From the NCBI GenBank assembly GCA_015657535.1, contig JADHZB010001348.1, positions 46,740 through 110,739 of the forward strand: DNA of 64,000 nt, given 5' to 3'. Within the stretch, counting starts at the first letter, position 1. Every line of letters starts with the position of its first letter. This stretch comes from Nephromyces sp. MM_2019. Its lineage: Eukaryota; Apicomplexa; Aconoidasida; Nephromycida. Below, piece after piece: positions 24,239-46,317 of this stretch. A program made the position numbers and the translations under genes. The notes beneath the pieces are model-generated. The model was not told the origin of the DNA. It saw only the letters and a program-made list of their open reading frames with translations, and ran no database searches.

Positions 24239-27200
24239 TTGAGATTATGGTAAGTCTCTTTTTTTTGTGTTTATAAGCTGCCCTTAAGCGGCTGGAAAAT
24301 CTTTCCTTGTTTGAACTGGAATCTTTTTAACTTTCTGCTATTTGTGGCTCTGTTACTTTTATTTCTTTTGGAATGCCTTCATCACGACTTTTTTTACAAA
24401 AACAGTTCCAGTCCCGAGTTGAATAAGAAGTTTAGAAACTACATCTCCTACTTTAGCAAGAAAATACCTTTTCGTACAAAGTTTTGGTTCTTCTGCTTTT
24501 ATAAAGGATAAATTTTTTACTTGTTGTATCGGTTTTTCTATGAATTTATTAAAAAGCGATTAAATAAATCTAATTGCAAATCTTCAGATAGAATCTTGAA
24601 ATGGGGTTTTGCATTGTGTGGGGTGACGCGATGTGTGCCTCATGAAGTATATTTTATCTTTTGTTGTAGTTATTTTCGGCTAACCTTCATATGTGTGTTG
24701 TTAGCTCTTTTTTTGTTTCACCGTAGTTGTCTGCGGTTACACCGCATATTCAATCATTTATGTTATTCTAAATGGTATCTTTTTACCTCTACTGTCTCGC
24801 ATATGATTTAGATACATTGCAGCAGTTGGTATTGTGACTCAACTCGTAAAGTAATACTTCATTTTTCTTACTTTTCGGTTGGAAAATTTTTTCTCCTTTT
24901 CTAGATTTAGATGGCCCAAAACTGTAGATGGTCATATTTTCCGCATTTAGTACAAGTCTAGTTTTTCGTATTTCGGCCAGTTTAAATGCACTTTTTTTTT
25001 TCTTTTAAGTATTGTACAAACAATGAGCGAACTTCCTCTGAATGAATTTATCTATTTGTGTGTGTAAGATGATTGCTTTGCTGCTGTTACGAGGATAAAT
25101 GTGAACACATGTCTCACCTTTTTGCAGGATATTGAAGTTTTTTTGGAATGGCAAATAGTTTTACGGAAACCACTTTATGGTGCTTCGAGCCTTCAATTTT
25201 TTGGGGACTATTTATTAGGTCGTAGTGGCTGCATTGGAGCGGAGTTGCTTCATCTGCCACTACAGGAAGTTTCATGTAGTTTTCCCATAGGGCTTAGAGG
25301 TTATTGTTTTATGTGGGCTATGTCCTGTGCAGCTGAGTATATTCAGTGTAATGCCGTACTGATTTACTGGGGAAAAAATCACCAGAAGTTACTAGATGAA
25401 TGAAATTGAGTGAATTCGTCTAAGAAATATAGGATTTAATTGTGTTTGTAGGCTTCAAAGACATTTAAATTGAAGTTTTCTGCATTTTCCATATAAGCTG
25501 AGCCTATTTTGTGCCACTTTTGTGTGCAGAGTAATGCTATCACCTCATTGCATTTCTTCCGTGAAAACTACATATGCTGATATTCGTGGTTAATTTGGTG
25601 TGCCCTGCTTTTTTTGTGTGCTCAAATAGTTTGTCCGAAAAATGGTGTATCCCGGAAGTTCGTAGGTATATCTCATCCTTGAGAGTACATGCTAAGATCG
25701 CAGTGTATGTGCAAGATTTATGTTAGATCCTTCTGAGCTGGCTGCCACGCATATACACATGCCTATTTCTATAAGTGTTTGCAGTGTAATTTTTAACAAT
25801 TTGATGTATTAGGATATTGGCTTGTGAATGTTTTTTAAGTATATCTGCTGTGATCACCCAATTGATTTTGGGAGCACTCCGTCGAAACTCTAATTGTTTG
25901 TCGTGATAATTTGTTTGTTTTAGCTTCATTATCTTTGCCCACTCCTCATTTAACTTTTTAAGAAGAAATATGCATTGATTTGTCTTTGAGATTTGAGGGT
26001 AATTTTTTGAGCATTAAGAGAGTTGTATTTTTCTGCGCTCATTAATTATGCGTGCAAGTTTTCTCTATTTTAAGTAGATGCAAGTTGATGCTGCTATTTT
26101 AGTGAATAGGTGACTAAAACTTAATCCGGTATTATTTTAAGGGTTGAGTAGAAAGGGGAAGGCGTGCAGACTGTGTGATCATTGCTTGCCATATTGCTGC
26201 TTCATCATTAATGTGCGGTGATTAAGTGCATTTGGTTGTGCTGTTTATTTTCATGGCTGGAAATTATTTTTCCTTATTTTAGTAGTATTCAGATTCGATT
26301 ATTTGTTTGCAATGTGTTTTTCCCTGGATATTAAGGGTAATTTGGGGGAAAGAGGTTTGCTAAGGACCTAAGCAGCTGGTAAAAGTGAACCGTTGACCCA
26401 AAAATCACACTACCATTATTTCTATTGGCCTTAAATAGTCGATCCAATGTTACTTGTACCTATTAGCGCAAGAAAATACAGCTGCTTGTTAATTTCACGC
26501 GTGGCTTAACTTCAATTGAATTGGCGTGGAATTGATACCTGGTTAGTTTTAAGTGCTGCTTGATCAACTAGTGCTATAAAATCTTCTGAAGAAATAGTTT
26601 CACAGTTACAGTACTGCTACGAATCATTTAGCATAAGTAAGTCTTTTTAAAGAAAAGCACTTGACTGCTTAAGCTTGGATTGAACGACGATATTCTGGGC
26701 GCATCTCTTGTGCTTGAAACCGCGGTAAGGCACCCAGGATATGCAAAGGCATAGCCATGGCCATTCATTAATGCATCGGTTCATATTGTTAAGCCTCACA
26801 TGTGCAGATGGTTGCTTTTCCATATGAAGGTAGTGCATTGGCAAGTGGGGTACGTAAGTCTTGACAGGCGGCTACTGTGGTTTTTTTAAAAACGGAACTA
26901 CCTGTAACCTATTTTCCTCCTGAAAGGAAAGGTGGAAGTTGGAGAGTCGAGAAAGATGCATCGTTAGGTAGATGTTATCGGCTCGACTATAAAAGCTGCA
27001 TAATCATTGTGTTTGGCTGTAGCCGGGCTTTTTCATTATAGGGATATCGTAATGTTTGTGCGGATGAATGATTTGGTGTCGCTGATATATTTTAGCAGCT
27101 TTTGTGGGAAGCGTGATTCATTGGATGGTTTATCTGCTAGGTAGTTTAGGGAAGCAAAAAGTACATTTTTCGAGAGTATACAGTGGGACACCGGGACAGT

Positions 27201-30200
27201 GGCTTGAATATTAGATCTTAAATGGCGTAAGATGCTTATTATCCTTTGAGGATGGAGCTTACTGTAAGATGTCCGCTGTTGAAAAAAGTGGCAATTTGTA
27301 TGGGGTGAGTTGCTTTGTCGCGGTGAACCATATTTTTCTCATTTTCCTAATCGTTTTGTCACGGACTAGCGGCTCTAGGCCTCTAGTCTTTGTATTCAAG
27401 GGCTTATCTGCCGTATAAGCCCACTTCCCATTGTCTGATTAAGGGGTTCCCATTGTCTGATTAAGGGGTTTTGAAAGATTAATGATGGCAGCGAGTGGAT
27501 GATAGCAGAAATTTGTGGGAATTTTCACTGAGAAAGAAGGCTATCGCATGTCTTTACTTTCCATTGATATCTAGGCGTATATGAGGAGTTACTTGATAAA
27601 TCTTTTCTAGTAGCTAACTTGCATAATATTCTTATCGTTGCCATAACTTGAAAAATGTACTTGGCTAGCTTTTGTTATAATTGAAATCGTGTGAATGTAA
27701 ACGGTTTGAATTTAATGTTGCTGCAAGATACCTAGTTAGGGCCACTGAAGGCGTTCTTCACGTTTAGGTTTATATTCTTATACTAGCTTTTAGATTCTAA
27801 GTGAAGGTGGGGTAGGAATTTTATCATAAAAAATGAGGGGGGAAGCTATACTTGATACGACCTCCATGGGTCTTCTGCTACGTTAGCACCGGCTGCGCAT
27901 GTGCAGCCCGTGTGCCAGATTTTGATAGAATTTTAAGCGTGTCTGCGCTGTGTATAACGATTCTACTCGATTTGTTATTATGTGCATATATGTTCACGAC
28001 TCAAGCTAACATACTAGGGATGAAAATTTGATATGTGTTACCGTATTCTGAGCAATAATTATCCACTTATGGGACGCCAGTCATGTCGCTTGCTGAGTAT
28101 TTACTATATTTTCTGCGTAGAGATTTCTTGTCATAAAGTTTTGATGGGAGTTTTTATAGTATGGTTGTCAATATTTAAAACGTTTATACAATGTGTGAAC
28201 TCCGATTGTGCACTTTTAGGCATCATGTGCTCTGATTTGTACGTGTAATATCCTTGCTTGCTAAAATGCTAAAAGTGAAACCCCATACGTGGTATCACTT
28301 GAAACCGCAATGGTATTAAGTTAAGTCTTGCAATGCAGGCTGGAGAAATCTGCTTGATGTGTCATGAGTCCAAAAAGTTGAAAATATGAAGAATTCTGAA
28401 CTCCCTAGAAAGAACGCAGTTCTCGAAAAATAGATTTAAACCCTTAAAGTTGAGCTTCTTTTGGTCATTCAGTGTTTGCGCTACTTGCCTCTTTAATCGA
28501 AAACCTTACTATATAATTACCATTTAAAATCCTAAATTAAGACTTCACTAAGATATATGCGCTACTGTTATCTCCGTATTTAGATGTCTTCAATTAATAC
28601 TCTGTTGCAATTGCCGGACTTTCCAGTCTTTTTCTTGCATTGAATCTGTGTTTTGATACTGGATAAGCAATGGGATAGTTTGCGCCAACTCTGATGTGGA
28701 GTCAGGGCTACCAACTAATATGGCACTTTATTTGAAGTATTTGTTACAACTTATTTCCTTGAATCTTACTACTCATTTTTTCTAAGCTAGTGTTTTCCTG
28801 TTCATCGTGGCCTAATTCTGTTGATATTGCTCATAGAATATTTTGTCACTGTTCCTAATACATTAGTTGCTCTCATTTTATGCTAGACATTCTGTTTCTC
28901 CTGTAGCTTCTACAAGGGTCAACCTCTACCAGCAGAGTTTAAACTTTTTTTTTCGCACAACAAAGGTGCCCTCAATTTTTTTTTTCCACGCTCCATTAGG
29001 ATGTGTTAATTATAATGCTTGCTATACGATTTATACTTCGATGAGCTTGTATATCAAATTTATAGTAAACAAGAATTTGTTGTAAGCCTTGGAACAAATG
29101 GTTACTAAGTCTAACATTAAGTTTTCTTCGATTTATTTTCGTGCTATCTCGTCTGCAAATCCGATTTTTTGCGTTTGCAGTGCAACTTGGATATTACAAT
29201 TACGACAATTTAATATTTTTGCACCCTGTGGAGAGTTTTTTGTTTTTTTGTATTAAGGTCGTAGTATTTTTTCCATGTACTCTACCTGATCTTCATTTTG
29301 AATATATTCCTCAGTCTTATTATGGTTTATCTGATTGTTAGGAGCATGCCTCTTACATATCCATTGCTGTCTTTAAAGAAATATAATTTGGAACATTTCT
29401 TTGCCTTGGGCGTATTTCACTGCTATTAAATTTCTCGAAACCACGATATGTTTTTTACGATATTTATTTCCCATTTTCATGTCTGGAGGAACCTTAGTGT
29501 AGTTGGCTCCGAATGTTGGAGCGGTGCTCTTCATTTTTATGGATACAATGGATATTTTTCATTTTTTCATAGATGCTACAGTTTTGTTCCAATACATTTT
29601 ATGAAATGAATCAGTGATGGTGCTTGTGCTGCGTGATGCTTGTGTCTAGGCTCATCTTCAGTATGTACAAAAAGTGAATAGGTATATAAACGCGGGCTGT
29701 TCCAGTTTCCGTGTCAGAAGTTGTGCATGTTCATTGATACTTTGGGTTATTATTACTGCGGTGTGTATTTGCTTGCAGCAATAGGAATGTCTTTTTCCAT
29801 GTTTCTCTTACCATTGATGGCTATCTATTGTTTTGTCTACTCGTCTGAACTGAGCTTATGCTGTTTTCCATACAACGAGTGTATTGTCTAGCCTTCACCG
29901 TATCGTTTCAATAAAAGACCTATTCATCCGTATGAGTGTTATAGCTGGTTTTTTTGGCAGTCTCTATTCTTGTATACCTTATTTGAAGGCGTTGAGCCAC
30001 AATTTATTACTGAAGGACCCTGGGATATGTGCCCAACTGCTATAGCCTACGCTGGTAACTATTGTGGTACCAGCGATATGCATATGATGTTTAAAGATAT
30101 CTTAATTGTATCACATTCTGGCGACGCGCTTCATGCTGCTTGCTATGCTTACTATAATTAAATAGATGTTCGTATGATGTGTATATTGGAATAACTATGA

Positions 30201-33190
30201 TGGGTAGGAAATTTATGAGAGCTAATACTATCCTGGATTCGTTGCGGCTGTAATATTCTTTGTTTAGAATATTTGTGAGTTATGCGCCACGGTCTAGAGG
30301 TAGGTCACTCAAAATGATGGCGCACTAAGGCATTATGGATCACCCATATCTCGCTCACATTCTAAGCAAGCTTGCCATATTTCGTATGATGTCATTAAGG
30401 TATCTACATGCTGTCATACCTACTGCCTCAAGTGCCACAGATTAATTGAGCACGCTGGTACGCACTATTAGTACCTCCTGCTGCATTATATTAGGGAAAA
30501 TAATTCACAGTAGATACTTCAGTACCACTTTCTAGCTCAAGCATGAGCACTACTTTGACTGCAGCTATGGTGGAAGCGAAAAGCGTAATCTATTCAATTT
30601 TTACCTTGGGGGGTTTGGAGCAGTCTCATTCAAATTTAATAGTTTTACATCGTTTTTGTGAATCTCTCCTCAAAAATGTGACCGTGAGTAGTTGCTTATG
30701 CGGTCGTGCTGTAAACATCAAATGTTGACTAGTCTCGCAAAGTGAGTTTAATGCAATGAAAAGTCCGATATATTTGGGACTTAGCTTGCATATACGCTGG
30801 CGCTTTTTAAATATAGGATAATACCTGGCACCACGCTTTCTTCCCTATTCCCGGGCTGCTTTCGCGTACATGTGGGATAGCATAAAAGGGTTGCCGGCTC
30901 GAAACTTCAGGTAACCTTCCAGTCTTCCCCCATTATAACCTATAATGATGGAGCGCTAAATGTTTTTGATACGTTGCTAATATAAATTTTAGAAGCTGTG
31001 CCAAGACACAGTGTTGTCTTAGCCACTTTTAGCAACCTGCTGAACCCGTTCTGGTTTCCTCTTTAGTGATGCGACATAGCAGAGACTAGGATATGTAGAT
31101 ATCCCAGGACTTGAGCCCCAAATTGTTGCGAGTATTCCGCGCAGCCACTTGAGGCTTGCCACCACAAGTTTCTCTGCTATATTACAGTTAGCATATATTG
31201 CCGCTCATGAGTGTGAATGCATTTGGAGTGTCAATTTCCAATAAGCGAAGGCCACCATGCCACAGAAACCTTTCATTGTCCAGCAGAGTTGCTGGTTTCG
31301 ACTGCAGGAGTGTGGTTCCACACGAAGTTAAGTTCGGAATGGATGCTACTGCACGCGCAGCGATGAAATATAGCAGAGCTTTGCAGGGGCGCTTGTTGGT
31401 AGTTCTTTTGATCTTATTGCTACAGATGACTCATAGAGGTACCATCAGTGATTGGCTTCTCGTCTACAAAGAGTCCTGATAGTATTTGGTTACACTTCTG
31501 TCCACGATATATGCGCTTGACGTGCGCACCAATTAGGGTAGGTAGTTAATTGGCGTAGCGTGGTTAGTGGATGTCTGAACACTCCTGAAATGCAAATCTG
31601 CATGGCAACTGCTTTGCAAAGTGTTGATTTAGCTGGGGTCTGCAAGTATGGTACCCAATACTTGTATAGCAAATGGCCTGGCCTATTTTCTTCATACAAA
31701 AAGGAAAGCAACATTACTACATAGCATAAAACTCACAAAAAGTTTAAGCGATTTGTTTCTCCATTGAAACGTTATGCGGGATTACTCTCCGGTAAATGTT
31801 AAACTTTCTCCTGAAGGACTACGAAATTGCATATTTTTGCCAAAAAGGGGATTCTAAATCTGTAGGCGTCGAAGACATGATAAATCCATGTTTGGCTTTA
31901 TGAAGAATAGCTGAAGTAGGTATAATTGGGATTTTCTATCAATAACTACCTCCACACGAAAGAACCAGCTAGCTAGTCCAGAAGGCGTCGCGACCTCCTG
32001 GTCAGGTGTTGAGCAGAGCCGTCAAATGTGGCGTTTCAGCATCTCCAAATGTCTTTTGTTAACGGATGCTCGGATATGTGTTGCAGATGCTTTGTCCATG
32101 TGGAGAGTTTGACATTGGAATCAGTGTGGGAAGTGTCGGAATTAATTTTTTTTGATGACTCTGAGGCCAATAACGCGGAAAACTTTTTCCCGTTCTCGCA
32201 GCCTTCTTATTTGCTGCTATAGTTTGCTTGTGGAATTGTTTTCCTATATTGGTATTCTTTTTAACCTCTTTTGAACACGGAAAGCAGCTTTATCATATAT
32301 CTTATGCACCAATCAGATAAAAAACTATTAGTTCGCTTCGCGGCATAAATTGTGCAGCTATCTTCCTCATAATTATTCCTATATGTGACCTGACTCAAGA
32401 TATCCTGCTATGTCAGTCAAGGGGTGTTGAATACGGAAAATACCGGAATTTGTGCCATACCTTGAAGCCGCCTGAAACCAGAAATAGTGGTTTAACGATT
32501 TGTGGCTGCTTGCTTTATTATTGCTGCAGGATTTCGAGTTCATTTGCACGCCAGAAGTAGATTTTGCATCCAAACACTTTTCGCACTCTCGTGCGACAGT
32601 TTAATAATGTCACTGTTTTTTAATTATTGCTTATTAGAATTCCAAGTAATATTTTAGGGCTGTAAATATTTTACTTGCGTTATTCTGATTGAAAGCACAG
32701 GGATCCCTAAAAACTGCCATACGGGCCAAGTGAGGAAGCTAACCGGACCCCTAGAGAGGTTCGCGAAGCTCCCGGGGTCGAACTTCTGCTTGAGATAACT
32801 TGGACTGATTCAGTCCTGAAGATTGTACAATGCCTGACGGAATTGTGCTGGCAACCCAGCCCTTCTACTATGGTCTCCCTACTTCATGCCCTGGTTAGCG
32901 TATATTGTGATCGCGTACTTTAAAACAGGGAGTTGTGGTTTGGTGCTTTATTTACAATTGGGCGAAGCAGCAAGAGTGGTTATTTGCCTTAATTAAAGTT
33001 AAAAAGGAACGCCTTGCTATTTAAACATTCGCCCCAGAATGCAACTAATATCTTGAACGCTAGCATGCATAAAAATGGCATTCGTTCCTTGATAGAGTGA
33101 CAATCAATTTTCAATAACGTGTGTAATGCTTTTTAAGAACTAGGGATTTCAGCCGAAAAGAATATAAGCAGCCCCTCCTATGTAGTGAAG
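24239..33190. other. Long region with no supported gene
   Basis: Only short frames without domain signals. The least poor is 25101-25403 (plus), whose reading from 25129 (DIEVFLEWQIVLRKPLYG) follows CCTTTTTGCAG. It may be an exon, but has no recognised partner and no similarity I know. 29970-30161 and 31198-31479 (plus) are open but unconvincing. A 22-bp direct duplication sits at 27427-27470. TG/CA microsatellites, common elsewhere in the window, are absent. Confidence 0.5.
27427..27470. repeat. 22-bp direct duplication
   Basis: CCCATTGTCTGATTAAGGGG plus TT occurs twice back to back (27427-27448 and 27449-27470) with no mismatches, which suggests recent slippage. Confidence 0.9.
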
Positions 33191-33592
33191 ATGAGCGAAT
33201 CGTCCGCCATTGCATTTAATCAACTTGCCCTACGCATCAAGATTATGAAAAATGAAATAAAGCTTGTCGTAACAAATTTGGTCATTTTTTTACTCGGATT
33301 GCCGCTGATAGCATCAGAGTTGAAGCAATGGTTTAAGCATCTCATGAGCATCATACAGGTAGCTGTGTTCGTAAGCAGGATGCTCCAGCGTAGGAATAAA
33401 CCTTGGTTGAAAGTGGAAGGTGAGTACACTGATAGCAGAGACTTGCTATACTTAACGGCGTATATTGTCTCATACTATTTACGGCGCTACAGCTATTTTT
33501 TTGCAGCATTTGGCTATCGTGCTTGTTTCTACTTTTTGATTACCCTTTGTTTTTCTTCTTTTCGATGCCTAACTCCTATTTTGCTATTCTAG
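33191..33592 (+). CDS. Possible small two-exon membrane protein
   Basis: The ATG at 33191 (MSESSAIAFNQLALRIK) opens a frame to 33592. It reads straight through, or with an 87-bp intron at 33420-33506 that has a good donor (GTGAGT) and acceptor (TTTTTTTGCAG) and keeps the frame. Spliced, the product is about 104 residues: a hydrophilic start, a hydrophobic segment (LVVTNLVIFLLGLPLIA), an amphipathic middle with RMLQRRNKPWLKVE, and a second hydrophobic segment near the C-terminus before TAG. I do not recognise it. The frame could also be chance; the good splice pair inside it is the main support. Confidence 0.3.
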   Translation: MSESSAIAFNQLALRIKIMKNEIKLVVTNLVIFLLGLPLIASELKQWFKHLMSIIQVAVFVSRMLQRRNKPWLKVEGEYTDSRDLLYLTAYIVSYYLRRYSYFFAAFGYRACFYFLITLCFSSFRCLTPILLF

Positions 33593-36512
33593 GCCATATG
33601 TTAGGTGCCGTAGTTAGTTTACATCGCTTAAAAGAATTCAATTAGGGGGGTAAGTGCGAAAGGATAGAAATTTCGAGTTTTTAGAAAAAAAATCAAAGTG
33701 CTTAGGTATAAGGAAGTTATTCAGCGAGATACGGGGCAGAGAAACAAAAACTTTTAGGCTACCAACAACAAAGGGAAATACTCCAAATCCTAATCGGGAC
33801 GAGGTATGTAGTGTGTCTGCAAAAGTGGGAAACTCATTATGACGAAAATTACATGGGTAACCAGACTGCTATTACTATAAGGTTTTCAGGTACTTTAAAA
33901 TTCTCAATGAACGCGCTTTATCGTGATTTTTACTAAAGCAGCTCACTATGATTCGAAATCACCTTTAGGATAAGGCACCAGAGAGCAAGTAGGCTTTTTA
34001 CTTCAATACATAGAAACTTGTAAAATGCACCATTTTCCAGCAAAAAGCTTTTTTGGCTTCAAATTTCTGAGGAGCTTTGCTACATCAAGGAAGTGATTAA
34101 AAGCTGTATACCGATAGGGAGGGGCTGCTACTACAGTTTTATGGACTGGCCGCAGCGAATAAAAGAATGCCTTTCTCATTTAAAAAATATGCTCACTCAA
34201 AAATTACATTTTCCGAGTTCGCGAGCATCGCTGGTTTTAGCTAACGGGCACCCTCCTCTCTTTGCATATATAGCGATCCACGAATTAAGAAAATGATGCT
34301 CTACAATACAGGCATCAAGGCTCTGACGGTAGATGAGCTCTAGCTTAACCAAACTAAGATTTCTACAAAAATCATGAAAGGGCTGCTCGCTACAGCCTGT
34401 AAAGTAGGCTTTCGATTTGTAAACATCTTAAGATAAAACCAGCAATTCATCTATTCCCAGCTTGAATGTACATTAAAATTAGTATTTTAAACAGATGAAC
34501 TAACTGCCTTGTCTTCGCTTTGTGGACTAACTGGAGGAGCATCTTTGCAATTATGAATGAGTTAGTCCTCCGATGAAAGGGATTGATGGGATAAAAACCA
34601 CTGTTACTTATTACGGCTAAACTATGCAATGCATCTGCTGCCCATCGCCATGCTAGATACGGCGCTCGATAAATCCAAGGGTATCTAACTTTTATCCCTC
34701 TAAAGTGCTATAGCAGACGCTTTTTAGCCTTCATTAACATGTCACACATACGAAATCATTAGAGCTGGCTATTATCTCTTACTGACTAGAAATTAAATGA
34801 CGCTATCATCAATATAACAAACTAAAGGGTAGATTCCCACAAGCAATGTACAAGATAGATCGCCGCTCTAGAGGTTCAAGAAGAGCGACTTTGTCCGCAA
34901 AGGCTGAATTCACAAGTAGTATTCACAGAATAAAGCGAGGGGTTCCCAACAAATTTAAAGCTCAAGACAGACTAATGTGAAGGACACCTCCATTTTTACT
35001 GCTGCACATGCAAATTCGTGCCTTCTTTGGTGACTTTAAAGGTGAAATTTCAATGCGCGCGTGGAAAATATTTTTTTATTGATAATTAGACCTGCCTTAT
35101 AATTCCAGCTTCAAACTGCGCAGGGACTAAATGAAAAAAACCCAAAAAAAACCCCCCAACGACTACTACTTGAATCTTTAATGTGGTAATGATTCCTCAA
35201 ATTAACTTTGTAAATCGATTAAAGCGAAATAGGGTACGCCGAACCAGCCACAAGTATTTTTACGCTTCCACACCTTTAAAGCTAATAGAAAAGCTGATTT
35301 GCCTCATTTAAGCGCAGTTATATGGTGCATACACACCTGTATGACCAGGTACTAAGCATCTCCCCGGCCTCATTGCTTCCGGTACCATAAGCAGGACATG
35401 CAGATACCGCAAATATCTGAAAGTCATCGCAGATATGCGCGGTGAAGTGCTCAAAAACTGATTTCTTTAAAGTTCGTTAAATGCGTAAAAGTGGCTTTAT
35501 TCCTAGCAATTCCAAGGCATCCTAAAAAAGAAACAAAAAATTTCAAAGGCGGGGAGGTTTTAGCATCAAAATGATGTTAAGATACAAGAGTATTTAACTT
35601 GTGTGTGAGTGTGCGTGTGTGAGTGTGTGTGTGTGAGTGGGTGTGTGTTTCAAGCCTAGAAGAAGCAGTGAAAATTTTCCATCTACAGCCCAGTGAGCAT
35701 GTAACCGCAGATGTGGGGACTCAATAGGAGAAGGCGCATCACTCAAAGCAGGGCGAAGCAAATTGGATGATTGACAGCGATCTCGAAGCTGTTTAGCGGT
35801 GCTGCGTATTTACGTGCTGGAGCATGCAAGAAGGAAATTTTTAATATAAAAATCAACCTCTCTAAAATATAGAGTATAGGTTACCAATGCAAAGCTGTAG
35901 CAACAGCTTAGGAAAGATGATGCAATAAGTAGCGTTTACTGTAGGCAAAACAGTGAGTAACATTGCAAATGCTAGCAGGGGTTATTCACAATACCGAAAA
36001 AGCCACTAGATGCAGGATATCTACACAAAAAAATACACACTTCATGCACTTATTTGCAAGGTAGCAGCGCGAAGTTCATACACTTTGATGCTCGAAGCGG
36101 CGAAGCGCAAAGGCATTGGAAGGTAAAACGATAAGACCTAGAAAAAGGACTATACAATGCATATATAATGTTTAAATGCTATACGAAACATTAATTCTTT
36201 AACTAAAAATTTATTTATAACTTTTTATAGATGAACACATTTCAATCAAAAATTTCAATTGGTGATGCTCAATTGCTGGCATTTTCGCGTAGTTCAATTC
36301 TCAATTGACGACTATACGACAGTTTCCTTGCTCTCATCGGAAAAAATAACAGCGACGTGGCGAATTCTTTAGACAGCACAATAACAGGACTGACTAGTAT
36401 AAAAAATTCGCGAAAAAAATACTTCCAAGAAAAACACATGAGCAGCAACAAACACGGCTGCGTAAATAAGACTATATATCTTCATGATGCATATAGTCCG
36501 TGCATAACTAAC
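33593..36512. other. Region between small ORF and arginyl-tRNA synthetase; holds its missing 3' end
   Basis: No independent gene seen. The last coding exon and 3' UTR of the minus-strand arginyl-tRNA synthetase must lie here, or just below, because the exon ending at 36513 stops short of the usual C-terminus. Two candidate acceptors on the minus strand are TTTACGCAG before 36451 and CCTTTTTCTAG before about 36141; neither gives the expected LLG-x-PLxxM-like ending. A (TG)n tract lies at 35600-35650. A-rich and C-rich homopolymer runs lie at about 35128-35160. Confidence 0.5.
35600..35650 (+). repeat. (TG)n microsatellite with GAG interruptions
   Basis: TGTGTGTGAGTGTGCGTGTG-type sequence of about 50 bases, imperfect, outside recognised exons. 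Confidence 0.8.

Positions 36513-46317
<9,805 letters not shown>

Noticed and set aside
25101..25403. 100-codon plus-strand frame after CCTTTTTGCAG
   Set aside because: The acceptor is good, but there is no phase-compatible partner exon and the sequence is not recognisable; left as a note only.
36269..36451. Minus-strand continuation (PCLLLLMCFSW...) as the last arginyl-tRNA synthetase exon
   Set aside because: The phase fits and a TTTACGCAG acceptor exists, but the sequence does not resemble the conserved C-terminus of the family, so I left the last exon open.
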